Shown piece by piece: positions 34,518 through 44,722 of a stretch of 64,000 nt of DNA. Every line of letters begins with the position of its first letter. Position 1 is the stretch's first letter. The translations under genes and the position numbers were made by a program. The stretch comes from Fasciolopsis buskii (lineage: Eukaryota; Platyhelminthes; Trematoda; Plagiorchiida; Fasciolidae): NCBI GenBank assembly GCA_008360955.1, contig LUCM01007456.1, forward strand, positions 183,223 to 247,222. The letters are read 5' to 3'. Below the pieces are notes generated by a model that saw only the letters and a list, made by a program, of their open reading frames with translations, was not told the origin of the DNA and did not search any database.

Positions 34518-36113
34518 TCAGCAATAGTAAAATTCGGGAAAATAAACCATTTCCACCTCTGTCAAATTTGGAGCAAACAATGTGTTATTGCAAGCTGCCG
34601 CAGGATTCGTAAAGTTCGTCGAAATATCTGAAGGCACGTAATAGTAGTTTGGAACACTGGTGCACATGTAAACATTCACACGTGGCTCATCTATAGGGTA
34701 GGCCACCAACGGTATGCAGTCATGCAGATCCCGCGGATATGCAATCATATGCGGATTGGGCAATTCGGCTGAGTTAACTGCAGAAGTGTTTTTGCATTGA
34801 TGGCTCTTTTTCGCCGGATTTTTTGGTGCTTGAAATAGCCGTATAACCTCACATAACCTCTTCAAATCCCGAAACCGGTGAGCCTCATTGTCGTCATCCG
34901 TATTTGAATTCAGGGAACTACCTGAGTTACCAGAATCTACAGAATCGGATGGGTCATTCTGACGTAGTTTCAAGTCCTCAGGCATTAATGGGCATAATTT
35001 TTTTTCATACCGATTCGCATGCTCATTCAGTCTATGGGGTTTCGTTCTTTCCTTACTTGCATTGTCATCCTGAGATTCTAAAATCACCCTTAATGCAGTC
35101 AACCATTCTGATTTCCGGCCTCTTTTGCCTGATTTACGCTTTGTTATTCTGTGTTTTTCCTCTTTATCCATTTGTGACAGGCATTTGTCATCCAGCAACA
35201 CTTGTTTAGCCAAATTGAATAACATCATGTTGAATGACAGATCGTCCACTGCCTCAATCGCCTGTCGCTCCAGAACATTTCCACTAATTCTTTGTTCTAA
35301 TCGATCGAATCCGGGAAGATATTTCGATTTCTCTAATAAATCCGCAGCTTTCTTCTGTTTATCCTTGCTGAAGAAATCAGCCGGAAAACGTACTATATTC
35401 GACTTGTCCCCAGGGCTCAAAGAGTTGTTTAGTTTACTTGCACTCAAGCGAGAATTCGCAAGTTTTATCAAATCAGATCTCCCAGTTTCAGAATTTAAAT
35501 CGTCTGTTCCTGATTTGGGTCTCGTAAACAGGATAGGTTTATCTTCCGTAATAGCCGGTGGGCTTAAGGACGCCAGTGACTTTTCTGGTGCAAAAGACTG
35601 TTGTGTAATATCTGGTATGGTTTTCCTTTTGGCTTTGCCAAAGTTCCTATTCAAAGCCCGTTCTGATGAAGATGCAGAGGAGAAATCGTTCAACTTAGCC
35701 GGTCTCAGCTTATTATTTTTCTTCCCCCATCTCTTTCCTCTTTGATTATTTTGTTCTTCCAATAAAGGTTTGCTCACAGAACTATCGGGTTTCATTTCAT
35801 CGCCAACTGCATCAATGTGCTCAGTGGTTGTACGGTCTATCCAGTTTTCTGTTTGTTCTGCAGTTAATTCGCTAGAAACTTCATCTCGAGTTTGCCTTGC
35901 ATCGCTCATGTTGCTGCTTTCCTCTTCCGATAAATCCAATTTATGTGGCGGGTCATGTGGCTTGATTCGATTTAGTCTTAAAATGTTTAACCTTTTCTCG
36001 ACTAATTTTTTTTGTTTAAGTCGACTTTTGGCAGCCTGAGATTTTATTGAGGCTTTCTGCTTCATTTTTGCATCTCTCATCATCTTTCGGTACTTCATAA
36101 TCTTCTTGGCCAT
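34518..36113 (-). CDS. Lysine-rich low-complexity protein, paralogue of the divergent neighbour
   Basis: A single uninterrupted frame of 531 codons starts from ATG at 36113 (aaaaaaATGG). Residues 1-60 are extremely basic (K/R/M/Q-rich helix: MAKKIMKYRKMMRDAKMKQK onward). Residues 60-290 are acidic/Ser-rich and disordered. Residues 294-346 form a conserved block (FNMMLFNLAKQ...KRGRKSEWLTALRVIL). A second short block lies at 417-428 (LKRLCEVIRLF). The last 70 residues are rich in Y, P and N, ending FPEFYYC. Both blocks recur in the same order in the plus-strand gene at 36541-39132, so the two are paralogues. There is no signal peptide or membrane segment. The basic N-terminus suggests a nuclear, nucleic-acid- or chromatin-associated protein, by inference only. 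It is almost intronless in an intron-rich genome. No family recognised. See the A7 run at 36113-36119 for doubt about the true start. Confidence 0.75.
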   Translation of the reverse strand: MAKKIMKYRKMMRDAKMKQKASIKSQAAKSRLKQKKLVEKRLNILRLNRIKPHDPPHKLDLSEEESSNMSDARQTRDEVSSELTAEQTENWIDRTTTEHIDAVGDEMKPDSSVSKPLLEEQNNQRGKRWGKKNNKLRPAKLNDFSSASSSERALNRNFGKAKRKTIPDITQQSFAPEKSLASLSPPAITEDKPILFTRPKSGTDDLNSETGRSDLIKLANSRLSASKLNNSLSPGDKSNIVRFPADFFSKDKQKKAADLLEKSKYLPGFDRLEQRISGNVLERQAIEAVDDLSFNMMLFNLAKQVLLDDKCLSQMDKEEKHRITKRKSGKRGRKSEWLTALRVILESQDDNASKERTKPHRLNEHANRYEKKLCPLMPEDLKLRQNDPSDSVDSGNSGSSLNSNTDDDNEAHRFRDLKRLCEVIRLFQAPKNPAKKSHQCKNTSAVNSAELPNPHMIAYPRDLHDCIPLVAYPIDEPRVNVYMCTSVPNYYYVPSDISTNFTNPAAACNNTLFAPNLTEVEMVYFPEFYYC

Positions 36114-36160
36114 TTTTTTGCAGACTTTGTGGCAGATTTTCGTTTGACTTTTTCTTCCAT
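36095..36160 (-). other. Overlapping upstream reading frame at the start of the minus-strand gene
   Basis: An upstream ATG at 36160 opens a frame encoding MEEKVKRKSATKSAKK, which runs out of frame through the A7 run and stops at 36095. One extra A in the run would fuse it in frame to MAKK of the main ORF, giving one continuous basic N-terminus. It is either a short uORF or the real start hidden by a homopolymer error. Confidence 0.5.
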
Positions 36161-36370
36161 TGTTTTCATTTAATTTTTCTTAATTCCTACTGCTTTTTCA
36201 CATAGCTCGGTTTTCCTGCTGAAAATGGGGAGATTCACCTTATACGTAAGTATTAAAATCGTTCGATCGTTGCGAACAAAAGTCGGTATGCGTTCCTCCT
36301 TGATTATTGAGCGTTTTGATATGAGTAAGACCAACAAGGAATGTTTTGGGAATAGAAAATTCCGAAATTC
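36161..36370. promoter_or_regulatory. Putative bidirectional promoter of the divergent pair
   Basis: Only about 65-260 bp separate the possible start codons of the two divergent genes, so they probably share this region. It contains an imperfect palindrome GTTCG-N7-CGAAC (36261-36277) and, on the plus strand, a consensus splice donor (gtaagtatt at 36246). No clear TATA box. Inference from geometry. Confidence 0.4.
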
Positions 36371-36540
36371 ATGGCCGTTCAATCAAGGAAGATTCTAGCT
36401 ACCCCAGTTCACATATACTCACGTGATCGTTCTATTATTGATCTGCAAATACAAGGCTATTCGAATATGTTCACGAATCAAGCGCAGTATGCAAGCGGAA
36501 TCGGTGTGGTGCAATCAGCAAGCACGGAGGTTCAGATCCC

Positions 36541-39132
36541 GTGGAAGTTCACTTACCCAAACTGGCAAGTGCATTAGCTAAATGTGCGAGCACTGGCGCC
36601 CGCGTCGGCGGCCGAGTGGCTGCCCGACAAGTTGGCAAGAGAGCAGCTAAACAGGTGGCCAAAAAAGCGGCAAAACAGATTGCAAAAAAGGCTGGGAAAA
36701 GAATAGCTAAAAAATCCGGAAAGAAGGTAGCGAAGAAAGCCGAAAAAAAAACTGCCAAGAAATCTGGGAAGAAAGTGACAAACGTAGGAACTAAAAAAGC
36801 TTCTAAAAAAGCGGTCAAGAAAAGCAAGAAAAAGCCCATCAACAAAACTATGAAAAGACTTAAGAAAAATGCATCCCAAATGATGGACGACGATGAGAAT
36901 GAATCAGAAGCCAGTGATGAGGATAAAAAGGAAGTGTCAGAGAAATCAAAAAAATCTGCATCAAATGATTCAAGCAAAATGGAATATAAGGACAGCAGTA
37001 GAATAAGGTCAGAGAAGAAATTGGAGAAGTCCAAATCAAATTGTTTTATGAAAGAACCTCAAGACATATCAAAACCAAAGAAATCATCTGAAGACTGGCT
37101 TTTGAAGAAGAATGAAAAATTGAAAGCTAAGAACGAGGACAAAATTAATGGGAAAACTTACAAGAATCAGAGACCCAAAAGTGAACCTGCAGCTGTTGTT
37201 ATGGGTGCTTTGGTAACTGAAATGTCGGATAAAATGGAACAGACAAGTGGCGTAAGTTCATCTTCGGTTGGTCTCAGAGGAGATAAACGAAAGAGTTCTA
37301 AAAAGCAGGCTAATATGAGCATAGCAGTCAGCGAATTGAAGTCAGAAGAATCGGGAAATAAGGCAGGAATATTTGGAGAAGTTAAGAATAAGTCAAACGA
37401 GCATAACAAAAAGAAATCGGGTTTATTTGGTGGGAAATCCTCCAGTGAACGGGATACCGAATCGTCTGACGTCGATTTTGGAACGGACTCCGAGGGAAGC
37501 ACATTTAGTTCTACAACAGCGGAGAGCAAACATTGTTTCGACAATAGAACTTCTATTGTAGGTGTGACGACTTCGTCAGAGACTCTAGGCAAAAGTTCTT
37601 CAAGCCTGGCATCCTTCGCAACGAGTTCGGTGATAAACAGTATGAGTGATTCAGCCGAAAGTGTCGCTAGTAATCAGAAAGTCAAGGCACCAAGCTGGAA
37701 ACAAATTTATATTCCTTTTATGGGCGATGCTAATGCAGCCCAATCCGCTATTTCAGAAACTGATGGTTCCAGGTTAGATCAGGTTAAAGGTACATCTAAC
37801 AAAATTGCGACTGCGACGGAACAAGACAATCTAGCAAAACCAGTTATGACAAAAGCGATAGGTGAAAACAATGCAAAAGCTGTGATGTATAGTTTGAAAA
37901 TTACAGAAGAGGTACCTGAAAAGGAGCAGCAGATAAAATCGCAGTTGGGCAAAGTTAGCAACCAAGTCAATGTCCCGTTACAGCAAGCTGGCACAAACCC
38001 AAAAAGTGCAATGTCCTCTATAATACGAGAGAAAAACTCCGTTGGAAGGTCGGAAGAGGAACATGAAGAAAACTTTGCTGGTACCTCGGCGACTACTAAG
38101 GATTTTGGCCCCTGTAGGGAGAAAAGAATTATGGGAAGGTGTAAACAGAGCTCCATTTTTCATCCCAATCACAAATTCCCTAGTGAACCCACAGAAGTGG
38201 AAATGGACACAGATAAACCAGTTCCTTTTGGCGGAATCACGCCTCATGACACATGTGAATCTGAATTCAATCTCATGTTGTTCCGTTTGGCAAAACAGTT
38301 GATTATGGAGAATTGTCGCTCCGGTAAACAACGACAGGATGAAGCCAATGAAAGACAAAGAAGAGCTAAACGAAGAAAGACTCGCAGTTCGCAATGGCTG
38401 AAAGCCTTAGGAATAATCTTGAAAGCAAGGACAGAACAACTGTCAATGAAATGTAGCCGACCTCGTCGAAAAAATCCTAAACGAAGGAGAGTCTTATTGT
38501 GTTATCCAACCGGATTTTTGCGTATAAATAATCCAGATAAGGCAGAAAAATGCAAATGTCAGGAAACAAAAGAGATAAGCGATGAGAGAAGAAAGACCAG
38601 TGAATGTCGTGATGACTTACAAGAGAGTCGTTTAAAATTTTCAAATCCGGAAGATTCTCAAAATCTCCCTGACGAAATTCTACACAGAGATGCTCTTGAA
38701 AAGCCAACGGAAAGGAAATTGCTGGTGGCAGACCTGCAGGGACTATCTTTTTCTGAAAATTCGACAAGTTCATCAAGTTCCATCGATTCACGGTTTCTGA
38801 GACAAGAAGAGACCAAGCAGTTATGCCAAGTGGTTCGTGCTCTGAACGGATATCAGCTACATTCACAAACTAGTCGACCGTTTGTGAGAAATGCCAGTAC
38901 CAGTAGACAAAGATCATGCAGTTGCAATTCAGCAAACGGGCATCCTAGAATCACACACCCTTCATCTTGTTTACTATGGAGGCATGTGCCGTACTTTTTC
39001 TCTCCTCCTTTCTATTGCCCCATTTCAGCCTGCCCACCGGCACCAATGTTGACGAACCCAACTGTTTACCCGCAAAATTCCGTTCAGGCAGACGTGGAAA
39101 CTGACCTGATTCAGCTCTGTTTTCCTTACTAA
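36541..39132 (+). CDS. Lysine/alanine-rich, Ser-rich low-complexity protein, paralogue of the divergent neighbour
   Basis: The frame is open for 863 codons from 36541 (and from 36442), but has no in-frame ATG until 36850. The true start is therefore either that Met or an upstream exon. Candidates are ATG 36225 followed after 21 nt by a perfect donor at 36246, or ATG 36371 with a donor at 36423 that is phase-compatible with the acceptor ttcag at 36535. Counting from 36541, residues 18-100 are histone-H1-tail-like repeats of A-K-K/G-K-K. Residues 105-560 are acidic/Ser/Lys-rich disorder. Residues 576-628 are the conserved block (FNLMLFRLAKQ...RSSQWLKALGIIL). A second block is at 758-768 (TKQLCQVVRAL). 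A Cys/Pro/Tyr-rich tail ends LCFPY. The block order matches the minus-strand neighbour. Likely nuclear and nucleic-acid-binding by composition; no known family. Confidence 0.75.
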   Translation: MEVHLPKLASALAKCASTGARVGGRVAARQVGKRAAKQVAKKAAKQIAKKAGKRIAKKSGKKVAKKAEKKTAKKSGKKVTNVGTKKASKKAVKKSKKKPINKTMKRLKKNASQMMDDDENESEASDEDKKEVSEKSKKSASNDSSKMEYKDSSRIRSEKKLEKSKSNCFMKEPQDISKPKKSSEDWLLKKNEKLKAKNEDKINGKTYKNQRPKSEPAAVVMGALVTEMSDKMEQTSGVSSSSVGLRGDKRKSSKKQANMSIAVSELKSEESGNKAGIFGEVKNKSNEHNKKKSGLFGGKSSSERDTESSDVDFGTDSEGSTFSSTTAESKHCFDNRTSIVGVTTSSETLGKSSSSLASFATSSVINSMSDSAESVASNQKVKAPSWKQIYIPFMGDANAAQSAISETDGSRLDQVKGTSNKIATATEQDNLAKPVMTKAIGENNAKAVMYSLKITEEVPEKEQQIKSQLGKVSNQVNVPLQQAGTNPKSAMSSIIREKNSVGRSEEEHEENFAGTSATTKDFGPCREKRIMGRCKQSSIFHPNHKFPSEPTEVEMDTDKPVPFGGITPHDTCESEFNLMLFRLAKQLIMENCRSGKQRQDEANERQRRAKRRKTRSSQWLKALGIILKARTEQLSMKCSRPRRKNPKRRRVLLCYPTGFLRINNPDKAEKCKCQETKEISDERRKTSECRDDLQESRLKFSNPEDSQNLPDEILHRDALEKPTERKLLVADLQGLSFSENSTSSSSSIDSRFLRQEETKQLCQVVRALNGYQLHSQTSRPFVRNASTSRQRSCSCNSANGHPRITHPSSCLLWRHVPYFFSPPFYCPISACPPAPMLTNPTVYPQNSVQADVETDLIQLCFPY

Positions 39133-39283
39133 TAATTTCAAATACTACAATTTTCCTCAATATTCATTAACATTTTTGAGCATTTTTATTTACGGTTTCC
39201 TTGATAATTCAATTTTTGATCTGAAACCTGATTTGATTCTGCTTTTTGCGAAGTAAATTGTAAAATACAACTAATAATCGACA

Positions 39284-39289
39284 TTAAAT
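39284..39289 (+). terminator. Candidate poly(A) signal (ATTAAA) of the plus-strand basic-protein gene
   Basis: ATTAAA about 150 bp after the stop codon, in AT-rich sequence. Confidence 0.35.
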
Positions 39290-42200
39290 TTAGTGGATTA
39301 TCAGGGGCGATAGAATAACGCTGTGAGCATTGTTTACATCATAAACGTTTAAAAAGGTGGTACAATAAAGAACTATTTTTAAGATCATAGAACTGTTCGG
39401 CCCAGTTCTGTCTGAGCAACCAATTACCCAGCACCAGCGTAATGCGATTTTAGTCGATACTTTGCAGCACCATATAATAGTAAAGGTCATAAGACAAATG
39501 GACTATCTGGCACTCAAAAACGCTACTAATTGCGTCGTTTAGACTTATTGCCTGAGGGTTCCAACCGTCGCGTTGGGCTATCTCGTGAACCCCAACTCGG
39601 TAAGTGAACTGGGCCGACTCGGAACGTTCCATCAGTTTCAGTTCTCATGCCATTCCGCTACTTCATGCTTTAGCCATGGTCCATTTTCGAACTCCTGCTT
39701 GCCTCGGACAGCAGCGGTCCTGAGGCGGTCGATCTTCCAGCAAAATTAACCTATGTCTCAACTGTTTTGATGCTTTTAAATCCAGTACCTCTTCTAATTA
39801 TCTGGCTCTATGATCCTAACTAGTCTATCAGGGAACACGCTTGAACGAGTGCCATTCAAACTACCAGTTCGATCAGATTAATGTTTGCTTGATTCTGATA
39901 GTTTGAGAGCAATGTAAATTTAAAAAGTTTGGTTTGGGAGACTTGATAAATTAAGAATTAATCGAATCAAAAGTGCTGGATCCCAGCTGGATTCCAATTC
40001 TGCCAAAATTTGGAAAATTTTACAATAGGATCGTTTAAGCAAATCACCTAAGCCGGATTTCAGCGAAACCTTTCTAAATGTACGTTCACTGTGAGCCATG
40101 TTCCGGATTTGTCATAAGTGAATTCTTCAGTGCTTTTTTAGCGCTCTGTTAGACTTCACTGCTGATGGCGCACGCGAGGCACTGAAGTAAGCTTCACTGG
40201 GTCAACAAACAATAGAAGCCAGCAGAAATTCGCACAAGACTTATCGACAGAATCAGCATGAAGTCACCGGGCTGGTTCCACGGTAGAGACCACTGGCTCC
40301 GTGGGGCTTCCCTCCAGGTTTACCAAATCTCCGAGTTTATTAATCTACATTATCTAACAACTATGCTATTGCTACTTGCAAACTACATCCTGCTAATTGT
40401 TTGTTGCCTGAAGAAGCAACAACACGTCTCGTGGATTCCCCTACATTGTGGTTTGTCCATTGATTATAACACCCCAGCTGCGACAGGCAGCTGAGATATT
40501 AAAAAACAGCAAAGTATTGCAAATAAACCTCATCTTAAATTACGGCTAACCTAAATAACGCCCTTGGTAATTACTGCATTTCTTGGATGCCAGCAGTCCA
40601 ATGAAACAGGTGCCTTCGCACCGCACTCAGCATAACCAGTCAGACAAATTAAGTCTATATTTCGATTCTGTTCTCTAGAGAGAACGGTATCACCATGTTT
40701 TTGTTACTCTCGGTTTCCTGTCCCGCTTTGACTAAGTGTGTAGTATGCTTGCAGATAACCGATAGCCTTCGCTGGAGGCAGGCATTTTCTAAGCGGACCA
40801 TGGTACTGGCAATTCATGCCTGCACAAATGCGACGGCTGTTGTCACCAGTGGAAGTGAATAACCAAAACCCACATCATGTGAAAATAATACTTTACAAAG
40901 TCATTTGGAGACTTTGTCAAAGAGTGTCGTTTCTGCTATTAGATGACCTTGAAAACCAAAACTGTCTTCCTGAAACATACCAGTAACATTTCCTTTAGAC
41001 TAAAGTCTTATCTCAGCAAATGTATAAAATTATTTTGGGAAAGATGGGGACTGAGGGAAATGGGCGGCAGTTGGACGATTCGAACACGTGATATATATCT
41101 TCAAGGGTTATGCCGACAATCGCAGGACTATCGCAAATTTCATATTTCGTCAATAAGACTGGTCGATGTATTAAGGTAGTGCGTTCCTATTGTATACTCT
41201 GGATTTAACTGGGCCCACGGTGACCTCATATCAAGATCCAGTTTTCAAGATTTTTCAGTGATTAACGCAGCGATGAACGGTAGTCAGAGTATGTGTAAAT
41301 CAGGTCTTCTGTAACCGAGATTCGTTGGGAATTCATTTGGAAAGAACTGACGGTCTGTGAATGATTCGTCGAAACACTGCACACGGAAAACCTGACGTAA
41401 AACCACGTTTCCTGTTACGGCTTCTAGCCTCTCCAAAGTCCAATTTTCGATCGATTTTCCTGGTCAGCATTAGCCAGTCATACTGCGCACATATAATGAA
41501 TAACGGCACATCTTAGCTCACGGACTAAAGCGAGAGAGTGGAGATGTATTTTTCTGGCAAAGCTCGATCACGCAAATGAAGCTCTATCCAAACTTTTCAG
41601 AAACGTCGATTTCAAATCTTTTGGTTTCACAGTATAAGGCATCTGACTAGATAATCTTTATCAACTTCCAGAGTTTTGACAGTAGCATTTACAAGGAGAT
41701 AGAAGAACAAACCTTGTCAAGGACATATTCTGGAGAGAGTAGAACAATCACATCCACTTATTTATGTTGCTACCAAAGTTTTCCATTGTAACTTCCTGTC
41801 CAGTATTTCATGGATCTTTGTCTAGATAGGGAAGATAGAGGGTGCGAAATAATCAAGTAACAAAGTAAAAGACGTTATGACCATGCCTATTAACTGCACA
41901 CCTTGGGCGCATTAAGTCGGCCGTGGTGACCATTAAAATGCTTGCAAAATGTTTATTTTGAGGAAGAAATTCTCCTGAGAATCAGTCCTACTCCCTTTGG
42001 TTTATCTAGGTTATACATGTGAATGGGCACAAAACAAGAGGAGCCTTTTCGACGGATTAAAATTATAGGCTAGAATCAGGGAAAAATGGTAGCAATTGTG
42101 ATGGAAATAGGCCCACTAAGAAAATAATAGCGTCCCCGAGAAGAGCCACGTGGTTTGTCCCCGCGGAATTTAGAAAATGTTACCTTAAGTAAAATGCTTT

Positions 42201-44543
42201 TCTTTACATTGTATCTGCTTCGCATGAAAGCGCCCCTACTCAACCATAAAGTAAACCTCTGCTTTATCGAATTCGTTTGAATTTCAGATGCTATGACTTC
42301 AAGGTTATTTGCGAAGTGGATACCAGTGTCGGCATTTTTAAATTTTGTGCTGTATGAGGCAAAATACTGCATGCCTGTGTTGGTGGGTCCCAGTTCAAAA
42401 TGACCCTGAAACTACTGAAGGACAGTGGCGGGCCGATCGATCAATAATATTTATCATTGTTATGTTTCTATGAGTACATGCGCCACTTTGTTGTGAATAC
42501 GTCTCAGTTTGCTTTCTTCAACGAGTTCGTAATACGTCTTGGTTGAGATAAACCGATTATGTATAAACTGGAATATCGGCTGAAGTCCTTGCATGTGCGT
42601 TGATTTAGTAATGCCAAATCTTTTGACTTATTGCCCTACAGTTTTGTCATTTATTGCTGAATAATACGAATGCAGATTCAAAAACTTTGTACTATGATGT
42701 CTTCAGGAGGCACTGGTCACACCAAGATCGTTAATTTATCTCCCAAACTTGAACTTCGATTTCCATTTGTGATGCTGTATACCAATCTCGTATCATCGCC
42801 CGGAGAAGTACAGAATAATAATGTTTATCATGAGCAAAGCGGATGAGTTAAGGGAGAGAAAAATACAACGTGATTGCTCACATTGCAAACTGAACTTCCC
42901 CACAAAAACTGGAACAGGTACATTTAACTCAACATTCCGTACGATGAGGATCAAAAACAGGTACATTTGCTAGTGATTTTTTTCTAGTATGTTTTATTGC
43001 ATCCGGTTTGTGCAACGTGATCACTCACCTGATGGAACAACTGAAGCCGTCCGGCAGCCACTCATCGACTGGAGTGGCTATGCGGTAAAATATTTCACCC
43101 ATTTGTCAAGAATACGTGGATTTGAGCAGGGAAACATCCCCATACACTATGTCGCGGTTTCCCTTTAATCAGTCACGTTCATTTTACCTAGATTGTTGCC
43201 ATCACCGACACCTAAATTTTGACTATTTTCAGGGCTCCTTCCCTTCTCTCACGATGGTTTCTTCAAGTATCATCTAAACTCCAGGACCCAATCGCCTCTT
43301 TATGAATTGTCCTGCACGGAAATGGTCATATGTCAAATTGCGATCGTGTGCAAATCAAGAAAAACGTCACCGCCGGAACACTTGAATATTTGTCGCAACG
43401 TTTTGCTATCTTTTTTGCCACAGTATTCAACAGCATTCTTGGTTTCTGGTAATTTGCCAACGTTTACGTCAGGCAGAGAAGATAGGTCAATTTGAGATCA
43501 TGCCTAGAGTAGTTTCAGGGAAGTGAGTAACTGTGTTTCACGGTTGACAAGCTGCTTTCCCACTTCACTGGAAGGTGGACAATTCAAATGAATCTTAGGA
43601 AGAAATTTGAAGTCTTTACATAGCTTACGCTTACAAAAAGTCCTCAACAACACCGGACCCTTGGTAAACGCCTATTCCTCCAAGGAAATCAGCCCGAAAT
43701 CAACATTTAGCGTTCGCATATACTGCACTGACTAGACTGACAACCCCATCAGCGTGTATTCCACAGCAGTTTGTCTTAGGTTTGCAGATACCCTGAAGGC
43801 GGTCCGAAGCTGACTTGCAGGCTTAGCCTGATCCAATATATTGCTGTTATTATTTTGCTATTACTGCTGTTATTTTTATTCACTCAAAGGCAGTTAAACA
43901 TATATTGCTGAAATTTAATCTTCACGGTTGTGAAAGCCTAGTCATACAATGCACTACAGTCCGACCTAATTCGTAGAGATTCTCCAGGAAACAATAAAGC
44001 GGCGTGTCCCAAATGCCGCCCTACCATTTTGCTTGATTGCTCACCTTCGTCTATAACATACCCAGTGAGATATTATCAGTTGCCTTGCATTCCGCTTTGG
44101 GTTAATTGCAATTTATTTAGTCCGTACTCTGGTTCAGGTAAGGACTGTTTAGGAAGTTGATCTAGGCAAGCAGTACAGCCTTGGGTAACTATCGATCCAC
44201 CCTTAAAATACCAGCCAAGAGAGAACCAACCACACAATCGCCCCTCGTCAGCCGTAACTTAATTAACAATTTTCAGCATATTATACTGCTTATTTCCGGG
44301 TTTTCCCCAGCAAGGTCACTCTAGAGGCTGATTTGATGAGACTGAATTCCACTAGGCTTCAAAAGATTACCAACTTGCGTGACTTTTGAACGCCACAGTG
44401 CGTTGACTAAACGGACTTAGCCCATCGCATAACATCAGAACAGAAAGTAGCCGCCATTACCAAACAATAGTTTTATGAAACAGAAGGCTAAAAATGTTTT
44501 AATTCTTAACATTCCTTGCTAATCAATTTGCTTTCAACTTTAG
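39290..44543. other. Gene-poor stretch
   Basis: No supported gene in about 5 kb. Short frames near 40258 and 40943 (plus) and 42372 (minus) have no splice sites or domains. The dispersed repeat copy B lies at 42512-42554. Confidence 0.45.
42512..42554. repeat. Dispersed repeat, copy B
   Basis: It matches copy A at 26111-26152: gagttcgtaatacgtcttgg here corresponds to gagttcgtgatacgtcgtgg there, followed by ttgagat in both. Confidence 0.55.
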
Positions 44544-44722
44544 GATACGGAGTGGGGAAGTGACAGAGACAAGGAGGGTCAGAAACCGCGGTCTTCACGT
44601 CCTAGCCCCAGTCAGCGTACTACTACGTCAGGACTGAAAAGAAACCTGAGGCAGACTATTAGAAAGCTAAATTTCCTAATGCAAATACTAGAAAGCCGTC
44701 TGCCAGTAGCACTAGGGGATTG
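44544..44722 (+). CDS. Possible exon, unknown gene
   Basis: An acceptor (ctttcaactttag) opens a frame of about 59 codons, with a possible donor at 44723 (TTG|gtagta, phase 2) just before an in-frame TAG. The peptide has a charged, Ser/Pro-rich start (DTEWGSDRDKEGQKPRSSRP) and then a basic amphipathic helix (LKRNLRQTIRKLNFLMQILE). It is on the same strand as the coiled-coil gene, but its exit phase does not fit the exon at 48072. It could be that gene's early exon only with another exon between. Confidence 0.35.

Noticed and set aside
35125..35745. 206-codon plus-strand frame opposite the minus-strand basic-protein gene
   Set aside because: Shadow of the real gene; Ser/Phe/Leu-rich with no domain, and the minus-strand frame explains the locus.
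36549..37034. Long minus-strand open frames opposite the Lys-rich part of the plus-strand gene
   Set aside because: They are the complement of Lys/Ala-rich codons and give an artificial Phe/Leu-rich sequence.
37978..38866. Minus-strand frames within the plus-strand gene
   Set aside because: Shadows of the conserved block region, without starts or splice sites.
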